NCBI RefSeq assembly: GCF_900102135.1
Contig: NZ_FMVJ01000003.1
Span: 248,001 to 312,000, forward strand
Source of the DNA: Microvirga guangxiensis
GTDB taxonomy: Bacteria; Pseudomonadota; Alphaproteobacteria; Rhizobiales; Beijerinckiaceae
DNA length: 64,000 nucleotides
Direction: 5' to 3'
A program made the position numbers and the translations under genes. Under the pieces are notes generated by a model. That model was given only the letters and a program-made list of their open reading frames with translations. It was not told the origin of the DNA and made no database searches. Of this stretch, positions 52,320 to 60,114 are shown piece after piece. The stretch's first letter is position 1. Each line of letters begins with the position of its first letter.

Positions 52320-52445
52320 GCAAGATCTCCTGTTGTGCTGCTGCTTCGTAGCTGGTAGCGCGCATGAGGAAAAGTGCTCTCCACTTTTCCCTTAAAGCGG
52401 CGCGCTCCTTAAACGGCAAAGCAGGCAAGGTTCGGGCATGAGGCG

Positions 52446-52982
52446 ATGACGGACGGATCGGACGACCTGTGGGTTTTCGGCTACGGCTCGCTCATGTGGA
52501 GACCGGGCTTTCCTTTTGTCGAACGCCGTCATGCCCAGCTTTACGGTTATCGCCGCGCGCTCTGCGTGCTCTCCTATGTTCATCGCGGCACGCCGGAAAA
52601 TCCGGGGCTGGTGCTCGGCCTCGACCGGGGCGGGCGCTGCCACGGCGTCGCTTTCCGCGTCGCGAAGGATGAAGTGCAGGCGACCGTTCACTACCTGCGC
52701 GAGCGCGAGCAGGTGACGAGCGTCTATCTCGAGCGGCACCTGCCCCTGCGGCTCGACGATGGCCGCGCCATCACGGCCCTGGGCTATGTGGCCGACCGCA
52801 AGCACGGGCAATATGCCGGAAATCTGGAATTCGAAGAGGTGCTGGCCCTGGTGCGGCAGGGCCGGGGCATCTCGGGGGCGAACCCTGATTACGTGCGCTC
52901 GACCCACGAGCACCTGCTCGGCATGGGCGTGGTCGATCCGCTGATGCAGCGGATCGTCGAGGCTCTCGATCAGGACGCCTGA
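52446..52982 (+). CDS. chaC: ChaC-like gamma-glutamylcyclotransferase
   Basis: 178 residues. The N-terminal substrate loop WVFGYGSLMWRPGF, FGYxSL being the family mark, is followed by RRALCVLSYVHRGTPENPG and the general acid/base Glu region. ChaC enzymes degrade glutathione to 5-oxoproline and Cys-Gly in the cytosol. It is convergent with the next gene, with 13 bases shared at their 3' ends. Confidence 0.93.
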   Translation: MTDGSDDLWVFGYGSLMWRPGFPFVERRHAQLYGYRRALCVLSYVHRGTPENPGLVLGLDRGGRCHGVAFRVAKDEVQATVHYLREREQVTSVYLERHLPLRLDDGRAITALGYVADRKHGQYAGNLEFEEVLALVRQGRGISGANPDYVRSTHEHLLGMGVVDPLMQRIVEALDQDA

Positions 52983-53407
52983 TCCGCGTTCTCGCGCAAA
53001 TCGGCCAGGATCTCGCGGCGGCGCGCTTCCGTGTCGGCGAGGCGGTGGATGTGCAGTTCGGAGGCGCCGCGCTCCCGTACCTTTTCGAGCCAGCGCGTGC
53101 GGGTTTCCTCGCTGGGCTCGGCTCCCGCAAGAACCGAATCAACCACATGGCCGACGCCGCTCGTGTCGCGGCTCACGGCCAGGATCACCGCATCGGTGAC
53201 ATCCAGCAGTTCGTTCAGATCGAGGGGATGGACGCCGACGATGTAGCGCCGGCCCGACAGCCCGCGCCAGGAGCTCAAGGTAGCGGGAGAGGAGCGAAGC
53301 CCCGCCGTTGCCCTCAACCTTTCCTCACGCACGCCAGCCCTCCGCATTCGGTCGTTGCGGAGGTCCCGCATGGCCGTGTTCCAGGATATGGTACGTTTGT
53401 TCGCCAT
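52970..53407 (-). CDS. hypothetical protein (145 aa)
   Basis: A soluble, Arg-rich protein with an N-terminal basic region (ISWNTAMRDLRNDRMRRAG), a central strand block SGRRYIVGVHPLDLNELLD and a helical C-terminus. I do not recognise the family. Directly at the start codon lies the inverted repeat CATAT-N6-ATATG (53405-53420), which may bind a repressor. It overlaps chaC by 13 bases tail to tail. Confidence 0.6.
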   Translation of the reverse strand: MANKRTISWNTAMRDLRNDRMRRAGVREERLRATAGLRSSPATLSSWRGLSGRRYIVGVHPLDLNELLDVTDAVILAVSRDTSGVGHVVDSVLAGAEPSEETRTRWLEKVRERGASELHIHRLADTEARRREILADLRENADQAS

Positions 53408-53466
53408 ATGTTCTTATATGTAGGTGTGGCGAAGCGTCCCGTCAAGGTCGATAAAGCTTAGCAGTA

Positions 53467-54267
53467 TCAGATATTTGTGCTGGAAGTGGCAGGTGTTCCG
53501 ACCGAATCGCCGAGACCCAGCTCCCGACGGCCCTCAGCCAGCAGCCTGTTCGAGGATTCCTCGATCCGGTCCTGTACGAGCCTGAAGAACTCCTCCCGCT
53601 TCAGTCCGGGAGCGATCGGTTCGAGAATCTCCAGACGGATCGTGCCGGGGCGGCGGATGAACTGGCGGCGGGGCCAGTAGAGGCCTGAGTTCAAGCCCAC
53701 CGGGACGCAGGGAAAGCCGAGGTTCTGGTAGAGATGCGCCACGCCGTATTTGTAGGCGGCCGGAGCCCCCGGCGGACGGCGCGTGCCCTCCGGGAAGATG
53801 ATGATCTGGCGTCCGTGCTGCGCCTCTTCCCTGGCGCGCGCGGTCATCTGCATGAGAGCCGCCGATCCGGCCTTGCGGTTCACCGGCACGCAGCCTGCCT
53901 TCCAGAGATACCAGCCGAAGAAGGGAAGCCACATCAGCTCCCGCTTCAGGATGAAGGTCGGGTCGTCGAAGACCGTCATCAGGGCGAAGGTTTCCCACAG
54001 GGATTGGTGCTTGGCCGCCACCAGGGCGCCGCCGGACGGGATCTTCTCGACCCCGTGGATCTCGGTTCTGGTCCCGGCGATGACGCGCTGCAGCCACAGG
54101 GAAGAGCGCGCCCAGACCTGGACCATCCTGATGAAGGTCTTGCGCGGCACCAGCATGCCCGGGATCAGCAGGATCAGCCACAGGACGAGATAAGCGTAGA
54201 AGACGACGTTGAAGAGCAGGGAGCGAACGAACAGCATGGCTTCGTGAAAAAGGAAAAAGCGGAGCAT
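53467..54267 (-). CDS. plsC: 1-acyl-sn-glycerol-3-phosphate acyltransferase
   Basis: A 266-residue membrane acyltransferase that makes phosphatidic acid. N-terminal membrane helix (NVVFYAYLVLWLILLIPGML), catalytic H-x4-(D/E) in AKHQSLWETFAL, the GCVPVNRKAGS block, the glycerophosphate-binding IIFPEGTRRPPGAP, and a final FPCVPVGLNSG. The ATG with GGAG 6 bases upstream was preferred over a GTG 21 bases earlier and an ATG 30 bases later. It stands downstream of a palindromic repeat. Confidence 0.92.
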   Translation of the reverse strand: MLRFFLFHEAMLFVRSLLFNVVFYAYLVLWLILLIPGMLVPRKTFIRMVQVWARSSLWLQRVIAGTRTEIHGVEKIPSGGALVAAKHQSLWETFALMTVFDDPTFILKRELMWLPFFGWYLWKAGCVPVNRKAGSAALMQMTARAREEAQHGRQIIIFPEGTRRPPGAPAAYKYGVAHLYQNLGFPCVPVGLNSGLYWPRRQFIRRPGTIRLEILEPIAPGLKREEFFRLVQDRIEESSNRLLAEGRRELGLGDSVGTPATSSTNI

Positions 54268-54293
54268 CGGGCTCCGCGGGAACCGCACCTTAC

Positions 54294-54327
54294 CGCATCA
54301 TGCGGAAAAGTGGACCCGGTTTTCCGC
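54294..54327. repeat. short palindromic rhizobial-type repeat
   Basis: CGCATCATGCG followed by an 8-bp inverted repeat GCGGAAAA (54302-54309) and TTTTCCGC (54320-54327) around TGGACCCGG. The aaaagtggaccc core is typical of small repeats dispersed in Hyphomicrobiales genomes. It lies just upstream of plsC. Confidence 0.65.
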
Positions 54328-54387
54328 GCCGACGGTGCAGGACGGGTCGGAGCCTTCAAGGAGGTACGTGTGCCGGATGGGTGTGTT

Positions 54388-54650
54388 CCCTCCCCGTTGC
54401 GGGGAGGGGCAGGGGTGGGGGTCGATTGACCGGGTGAGACCTCAAACCAGTGAGACGCTGGAAGTCCTTTCCCGATTGGGAGAGGTCGGAGCGCAGCTGC
54501 GGGTGAGGGACTGCCTGATCCGGAAAGGGCATTCCCTCACCCCTGCCCCTCTCCCACCCGGGAGAGGGGGATGTGCTGTCGGGCTGTCTGGATGCTTGCT
54601 GCGCCCCGACTCTGCGACCTCAACCCTCGGCTCCTCCCATCAAGAGGGAG
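54388..54650. repeat. large palindromic intergenic repeat, copy B
   Basis: A 263-base relative of copy A: the left end CCCTCCCCGTTGCGGGGAG, the shared TCGAT-GACCGGGTGAGACC block and the nested CTCTCCCACCCGGGAGAG are all present in the same order. The right end (CCCATCAAGAGGGAG) is more diverged. It lies between plsC and the YdcF-like gene. With copy A it gives a 6.9-kb-spaced pair of near-identical segments. Confidence 0.82.
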
Positions 54651-54668
54651 AAGCGGACGCGAGCCGTC

Positions 54669-55370
54669 TTAATGCACGGATGTGTGGGCGCTGGCCTGCT
54701 GGCTCGGAGCGCCGCGGCTGATGAGATAGGCCATGGAGGAATCCTCCGGGTCGTCCTCGAACCGGGTACGGACCCAGACGGCCAGGAATTTCAGGTATTC
54801 CGTGGCCAGCACCTTGGCGGTTGCCGAATTGTGCCACCAATCGTGCGGGTCGATGGTCGCGGCCACCGGATAGGGGATCTTCTGCCGGTTCGGGAGGGCG
54901 TGGTCGAGCTCCACCAGCATGCGGGGCATATGGTAGTTCGACGTCACGACGATGATGGTGTCGAAACCGTTCGTTTCAGCCCAGCGGCGCGTCTCGATGG
55001 CGTTGCCGATGGTGTTGCGGGCCCGGTAGTCGAGATCCACGCAGCAATCGAAGAGCTGGCGCTGGCCGGGATTGAGGCGCGAGATCTGGTCCCGGTTGGT
55101 CTTCTCGTTCACGCCCGAAATCAGGAGCCGCTTGGCATAGCCCTTGGCCAGAAGATCGATGGCGTCGCCGATGCGCTGCGCGCCGCCGGTCATGGCCACG
55201 ATGCCGTCGGCCCGGGTCTCGGGGGGCTGCTCGAAACGGTCGAGGGTGTAGACGAAGGCAAGGAAACCTAGAAAGAAGGCCAGGCAGCCGGCGATCAGGC
55301 TCCATGCGCCGATGCGGAAGATACGGCGAATCGGGGAGCGTTTCGCGGAATCCGTCGAGGCATCGGACAT
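54669..55370 (-). CDS. YdcF family (DUF218) membrane-anchored protein
   Basis: 233 residues: a short cytoplasmic N-terminus, one membrane helix (GAWSLIAGCLAFFLGFLAFVY), and a DUF218 domain with DGIVAMTGGAQRI, LLISGVNE, RNTIGNAIETRRWAE and IIVVTSNYHMPRM. YdcF-like proteins are linked to envelope or polysaccharide metabolism; the fold may bind a nucleotide. The frame is open 147 bases upstream; I start at the ATG closest to the anchor, but no ribosome site is convincing, so the N-terminus is uncertain. Confidence 0.85.
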   Translation of the reverse strand: MSDASTDSAKRSPIRRIFRIGAWSLIAGCLAFFLGFLAFVYTLDRFEQPPETRADGIVAMTGGAQRIGDAIDLLAKGYAKRLLISGVNEKTNRDQISRLNPGQRQLFDCCVDLDYRARNTIGNAIETRRWAETNGFDTIIVVTSNYHMPRMLVELDHALPNRQKIPYPVAATIDPHDWWHNSATAKVLATEYLKFLAVWVRTRFEDDPEDSSMAYLISRGAPSQQASAHTSVH

Positions 55371-55622
55371 CGTCCAGCCCCAGCCTAAGGCTTCAGCGGG
55401 TTCCATGGCGCTCGGCGTCATCCAACTCTGCGTCTGCGAACTCATCCTGGAGGATGATACAGGAGAATGCGGCAATGGAGAGGCAACCCTCTTTATCCAC
55501 GGGAAGCGACGGAACATCGAGAGGTCGATTCCGATCTTCCGCGTAAAGCGATGCGCTGCTTCATGAAACGGGCATCAGGCGAAACCCGGGAGCGGCTTTC
55601 ACTCTCGAGCGACAATGGATGA

Positions 55623-56612
55623 TCAGCCATTATCGTTAAGAAAACGTCTCACCGTCAGCCTTGACACGATTCCCGTGATCAGCGCGACGAGCAGCGCGAT
55701 CAGGATCACGACCAGATACCCTGTCCAGCTCATGCTGAAGGCCCCGAACAGGGCCTCGATCTGGTCGCCCGCCGGGCTGGCGCGCCACGAACGGGTGACG
55801 AGGCCGAGAACGATGGTGAGCACCAAAGCCGAGCCCGCACCGATCACGCTGCCGCGAAGGCCGAGCCTGAAGAAGCGGCGCTGGAATTCCCTCGCGATGA
55901 AATCGTCGTTGGCACCCACGAAGTGAAGCACTTCCACCACTTCCTTGTTGCCCGCCATGGCCCCGCGCGTCGCGAAGATCACCGCAAGGCCCGCGGCGAC
56001 AAGCACGAGGGCGACCAGGAAAACCCCGGTGCCAATGATGGTGTTCGCCATGGTCGACAGGCGCGAGACCCAGAGGGCGTGATCGTCCAGGGTCGCCCCC
56101 GGCACCTCGTTCTGGAGGCTTTGCCTCAAAGGTCCGAAATCGGGCCTCACATCCTCCTGCAGCTTGATGACGATGAGGCGCGGAACCGGCAGGTCCTTGA
56201 AGTCGAGGCCGGTGCCGAGCCAGGGCTCGAGAAGGCGCTCGGATTCTTCCTTCGTGAAAGGCTGGGCTGCTTCCACCCCCGGCGTCCGGCGTGCGAGCGC
56301 CACGGCGCGGGCGACGTCGTCTTCCATAGAGCGCTGGGGATTGGGGCGGATCTGGATTGTCACCTCGCGGGCGATCTCGGAACGCCATTGGGCGGAGCTG
56401 GCGGCCACCAGCTCCGCGCCCCCCGCGCAGAGAGCGGCCAGGAAGGTGAGGATCGCGATGACGGCGGCAAGCGCCTGGCCGCCCGCCGAATCCACGGGCA
56501 CCAGGGGCGCGTTGCGGCTCAGGGAAGCGGGCAGGGAGCGTTTCTCGCCGCCCTGCGGCTTGTTCGACGCGGCCTTCCTGAGACGGGGCTGGGGCGCGTT
56601 CATCCGGCTCAC
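55623..56612 (-). CDS. ftsX: cell division protein FtsX
   Basis: 329 residues: a basic cytoplasmic N-terminus, a first helix, a periplasmic domain containing VTIQIRPNPQRSMEDDV, and three C-terminal helices, the layout of FtsX. With FtsE it forms a divisome complex that governs amidases splitting septal peptidoglycan. The start may be GTG 56612, overlapping the ftsE stop by 4 bases, or ATG 56603. The Lys/Gln-rich N-terminal 30 residues vary widely in this family. Confidence 0.9.
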   Translation of the reverse strand: MSRMNAPQPRLRKAASNKPQGGEKRSLPASLSRNAPLVPVDSAGGQALAAVIAILTFLAALCAGGAELVAASSAQWRSEIAREVTIQIRPNPQRSMEDDVARAVALARRTPGVEAAQPFTKEESERLLEPWLGTGLDFKDLPVPRLIVIKLQEDVRPDFGPLRQSLQNEVPGATLDDHALWVSRLSTMANTIIGTGVFLVALVLVAAGLAVIFATRGAMAGNKEVVEVLHFVGANDDFIAREFQRRFFRLGLRGSVIGAGSALVLTIVLGLVTRSWRASPAGDQIEALFGAFSMSWTGYLVVILIALLVALITGIVSRLTVRRFLNDNG

Positions 56613-57313
56613 TCGTCGATATGCAGCCGGCCGTCGCCGAGCACGAGGCGGCGCACATTGAGCTGTTCCATGAGGCTGAAATCGTGGGTGGCGATCACCA
56701 CCGAGGTTCCGAGCCGGTTGAGCTCGATGAAGAGGCGCAGCAGGCGGCGGGCGAGGGAGGGGTCCACGTTGCCGGTGGGCTCGTCGGCGAGCAGCAGGTC
56801 GGGCCGCACGATGAGCGCGCGGGCAATCGCGGCGCGCTGCTTCTCACCGCCGGAAAGCACGGGCGGCAGCATGTGCATGCGGTCGCCCAAGCCCACCCAG
56901 CGCAGAAGCTCGACGACCTCGGCGCGGTAGCTCGACTCGTCCTTGCCCTGGACGCGCAGGGGAAGCGCCACGTTCTCGTAGGTGGTGAGATGGTCGAGCA
57001 GGCGGAAATCCTGAAAGACCACGCCCATGCGGCGGCGAAGGCCGGTCAGCTCGTCCTTGGAGATCCTGGAGACATCCTCGCCGAAAAGCGAGATCAGTCC
57101 CCGCGTCGGCTTCACCGAGAGCAGGATGAGGCGAAGCAGCGTGGTTTTTCCCGCGCCCGAGGGACCGGTGAGGAACTGGAAGGAGTTCGGCTCGATGGAG
57201 AAGGTCAGGTCGCGCAGGACCTCGGGCCCCATGCCATAACGCACGCCCACATTCTCGAAATGCACCGATGGGGCGGCGCCCTCATCGAATTCCTCGTCGT
57301 AATAGGCTCTCAC
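56609..57313 (-). CDS. ftsE: cell division ATP-binding protein FtsE
   Basis: A 234-residue ABC ATPase: Walker A GPSGAGKTTLLRL, Q-loop VVFQDFRLLDHLT, signature LSGGEKQRAAIARAL and Walker B LLLADEPTGNVDP. It partners FtsX at the septum. The chosen GTG lies 12 bases after a strong AGGAGG and gives the N-terminal extension RAYYDEEFDEGAAPS before the usual FtsE start VHFENVG; a longer TTG start is possible. It is the first gene of the pair and is divergent from hpt. Confidence 0.93.
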   Translation of the reverse strand: MRAYYDEEFDEGAAPSVHFENVGVRYGMGPEVLRDLTFSIEPNSFQFLTGPSGAGKTTLLRLILLSVKPTRGLISLFGEDVSRISKDELTGLRRRMGVVFQDFRLLDHLTTYENVALPLRVQGKDESSYRAEVVELLRWVGLGDRMHMLPPVLSGGEKQRAAIARALIVRPDLLLADEPTGNVDPSLARRLLRLFIELNRLGTSVVIATHDFSLMEQLNVRRLVLGDGRLHIDE

Positions 57314-57593
57314 GCGCGCCTGAACCCTCCTGAAGACGCAAGACGAAGTGGCGGACAAAGAGGTCGGCCACGGGCGATTCGTCCCGTTATCGCCCCAGTA
57401 TGGTTAGCAAGCCATAAACTTGCGGGACGCGGACGGAAAGCGAGGCGGTCGTGGAACATTGCCGCAGGATCGGCTGCAATTCCTCAATTTGCCGGGAGAA
57501 TCGTGAAGTCCGTTTGACTTCCGCGCTCCGCCATGGTCGTGAAGGGGGAAGCCTTCAGGCTTTTTCGACAAAAATTTTCTGGACCGACTGACG

Positions 57594-58163
57594 ATGAAAG
57601 CTGCCCACCGTATCCGGGTTCTCTTCGACGAAGACGCCATCGCCAAGCGCAACGAGGCGCTGGCGCAGGAAATCGCGAGCGCGAAGCCCGAAAACCTGCT
57701 TGTCGTCGCCGTTCTCAAGGGCAGCTTCATGTTCGCGGCGGACCTGATCCGCGCCCTGCACCGGACGGGCCTCGAGCCGCAGGTGGAGTTCGTGCATCTC
57801 TCCAGCTATCTCGACGGCACGGTCTCCTCCGGCAACGTGACCATCCTGCGCGACGTGGAAAGCGACGTGCGCGGCCGTGACGTGCTGCTCGTGGACGACA
57901 TTCTCGAATCCGGCCGCACGGTCACCTTCGCCAAGGACCTGCTGATGGCTCGCGGCGCGAAGACCGTGAAGACCGCGGTCCTGCTGGAAAAGCCCGGCAA
58001 GCGCGCCGTGTCGATCGATCCGGATTACGTGGGCTTCACCTGCCCCGACGTGTTCGTGATCGGCTACGGCATGGATGTCGCCCATTCCTACCGCCAGCTT
58101 CCGTTCGTCGGCGTGCTCGACCGCCACGACACGAACCCGGACCTGTTCGACAAGCCGGAATAA
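57594..58163 (+). CDS. hpt: hypoxanthine phosphoribosyltransferase
   Basis: A 189-residue purine-salvage enzyme that joins hypoxanthine or guanine to PRPP. Key features: LLVVAVLKGSFMFAADLIR (PPi loop), the PRPP-binding motif VLLVDDILESGRT, and the base-binding segment near YVGFTCPDVFVIGYGMD. Typical length for the family. It lies alone, divergent from ftsE, with 280 bases between them that show no other gene. Confidence 0.94.
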   Translation: MKAAHRIRVLFDEDAIAKRNEALAQEIASAKPENLLVVAVLKGSFMFAADLIRALHRTGLEPQVEFVHLSSYLDGTVSSGNVTILRDVESDVRGRDVLLVDDILESGRTVTFAKDLLMARGAKTVKTAVLLEKPGKRAVSIDPDYVGFTCPDVFVIGYGMDVAHSYRQLPFVGVLDRHDTNPDLFDKPE

Positions 58164-58188
58164 GGGCTCTCCTCCAGAGCACTGTCCT

Positions 58189-58226
58189 CATCCTGAGGAG
58201 GCGCGAAAGCGCCGTCTCTAAGGATG
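58189..58226. repeat. short dispersed palindromic repeat
   Basis: CATCCT ... AGGATG ends enclose the perfect hairpin GGCGC-GAAA-GCGCC. The wording CATCCTGAGGAGGCGC is characteristic of a repeat found in very many intergenic sites of rhizobial and Methylobacterium genomes. It lies between hpt and tspO; a degenerate second half follows to about 58285. Confidence 0.75.
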
Positions 58227-58300
58227 TTTCAGTGCGCTCTGGAGACGCTCGCCCTTCGAGACGCTTCGCTCCTTAGGGCGAGGCTGTGTGGTGATGTGGA

Positions 58301-58810
58301 CTACCCGTTCAATTGCCAGATCGCGCCATTGAGCAGCGTCGCGAAGCAGACCCAGGCGAGGTACGGAACGAAGAGCAACGCCGCGACCCGGTCGAGTTTC
58401 CAGAAGGCTGCGATCGTAGACAGGATTGCGACGATCAGGGCCGCGATGACGACTAGGCCCAGGAGAGGGCTCTGCGCGCCGAAGAAGGCGAAGGACCAAG
58501 CTGAGTTCAGCGCGAGCTGCACGAAGAAGATCACGATGGCCCCCGTGCGCCCGGGCGTGCTTCTCGGCAGCGACAGGATGCGCCAGAGGGCATAGGCCAT
58601 CATGGCGTAGAGCATGGTCCAGACCGGGGCGAAAAGCCAGTTCGGCGGACTGAAGCCAGGCTTGGCGAGCCCCGCATACCAGGTCGGGATGTTCGGCTGG
58701 GTCACAAGGCTTCCCGCCACCGCAACGGCCACCACCGGCAGAACCGCGATCAGGAAGCGGGGGAGAGGCGGCGTTGCATGGCTGCCCGGCACGGTTTGGT
58801 CTGTATGCAT
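58301..58810 (-). CDS. tspO: TspO/MBR family protein
   Basis: 169 residues with five membrane helices and the Trp-rich TspO signature: WYAGLAKPGFSPPNWLFAPVWT, split here as KPGFSPPNW and FAPVWTMLY, and a second conserved stretch FVQLALNSAWSFAFFG. TspO binds tetrapyrroles and in phototrophs tunes pigment genes in response to oxygen. A link with the carotenoid locus about 40 kb away is only a possibility. Confidence 0.93.
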   Translation of the reverse strand: MHTDQTVPGSHATPPLPRFLIAVLPVVAVAVAGSLVTQPNIPTWYAGLAKPGFSPPNWLFAPVWTMLYAMMAYALWRILSLPRSTPGRTGAIVIFFVQLALNSAWSFAFFGAQSPLLGLVVIAALIVAILSTIAAFWKLDRVAALLFVPYLAWVCFATLLNGAIWQLNG

Positions 58811-58878
58811 CCTCGAAATCCCTTTAAAGCAGTGCTCATCTTCAGACTACGCAACAGTCACGCTTCCCGGAGGTTCCC

Positions 58879-60033
58879 ATGTCGTCGTCGCATTCCCCTT
58901 GGTCCAAGCGCAGCCTGACCGCTCAGGCCATGGGCCATGTGGACCCGATCACGAAAGCGGTGGTGCCGCCGATTCATGTGGCGACAACCTACATCCGCGA
59001 CGAGGACAACGCCTATTCCTCCGGCTACGTCTATGGCCGCCCCGACAACGCCACCATCCGCGAGGCGGAAGAAGTGCTGGCGATGCTCGAAGAGGCGCAA
59101 GCCGGCGCGTTGCTCTTCTCCTCCGGCATGGCGGCGGCAACCGCCGTGTTCCAGGCCCTGAACCCCGGCGATCACATCGTCGCTTCCAAGGTCATGTACT
59201 GGGCATTGCGGAGCTGGCTGATGACGGAGGCCGTTCGCTGGGGGCTGGCGGTCGATTTCGTGGAGACGGACGATCTCGATGCTCTTCGCGCCGCCATCGT
59301 GCCGGGCCGCACCAAGCTCGTATGGGTCGAGACGCCCTCCAATCCGCTCTGGACCGTCACGGACATTGCCGCCGTCGCCGAGATCGCTCATGCGGCGGGC
59401 GCGCGGCTGGCGGTCGATTCCACCACCGCCTCCCCGGTGCATACGCGCCCGCTCTCCCTCGGCGCCGATATCGTCATGCATGCGGCCACCAAGGTGCTGA
59501 ACGGTCACTCGGACGTGGTGGCGGGCGCGCTTGCCGGCGCGAAGGCCGACGAGTTCTGGGCGAAGGTCGCCTCCATCCGCAAGATGCAGGGCGCGATCCT
59601 CGGCCCCTTCGAGGCCTATCTCCTGATGCGCGGCATGCGCACGCTCCATGTGCGCACGGCGGCGCAGGCGAAGTCCGCCCTCGATCTCGCGGAGCGGTTC
59701 TCCGCGCACCCGAAGGTGGCGCGCGTTCTCTATCCCGGCCTGCCGCAGCATCCGGGCCACGATATCGCGGCCCGGCAGATGGAAGGCGGCTTCGGCTACA
59801 TGCTGTCGATCCAGGTGACGGACGGGGAGGCGGCCGCCATTCGGACGGCCGCCAAGGTGCGCCTGTGGAAAAGGGCGACGTCGCTCGGCGGGGTTGAAAG
59901 CCTCATCGAGCACCGCGCCTCCATCGAAGGCCCTGGAACGCCTTGCCCGCCGGACCTGCTGCGCCTGTCCACCGGGATCGAGGACGTGGAGGACCTGTTC
60001 CGCGATCTCGACGAGGCCCTGCGGGCGTCGTGA
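58879..60033 (+). CDS. cystathionine gamma-synthase family PLP enzyme
   Basis: A 384-residue Cys/Met-metabolism PLP-dependent enzyme: the PLP-phosphate site YGRPDNATIREAE, the SSGMAAAT substrate-loop region, VETPSNPLW, and the Schiff-base Lys in MHAATKVLNGHSD. Members make or cleave cystathionine or use O-acylhomoserine; which applies is not clear, but metX in this window would supply O-acetylhomoserine. It is divergent from tspO. Confidence 0.9.
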   Translation: MSSSHSPWSKRSLTAQAMGHVDPITKAVVPPIHVATTYIRDEDNAYSSGYVYGRPDNATIREAEEVLAMLEEAQAGALLFSSGMAAATAVFQALNPGDHIVASKVMYWALRSWLMTEAVRWGLAVDFVETDDLDALRAAIVPGRTKLVWVETPSNPLWTVTDIAAVAEIAHAAGARLAVDSTTASPVHTRPLSLGADIVMHAATKVLNGHSDVVAGALAGAKADEFWAKVASIRKMQGAILGPFEAYLLMRGMRTLHVRTAAQAKSALDLAERFSAHPKVARVLYPGLPQHPGHDIAARQMEGGFGYMLSIQVTDGEAAAIRTAAKVRLWKRATSLGGVESLIEHRASIEGPGTPCPPDLLRLSTGIEDVEDLFRDLDEALRAS

Positions 60034-60114
60034 GCGGGCTCTCTTGATCCTGTCATAAAAGTTGTGCTTCCTTCTGTTCTAAGAAACAACGTTCCATTCA
60101 GAGGGAAGCCGTCC

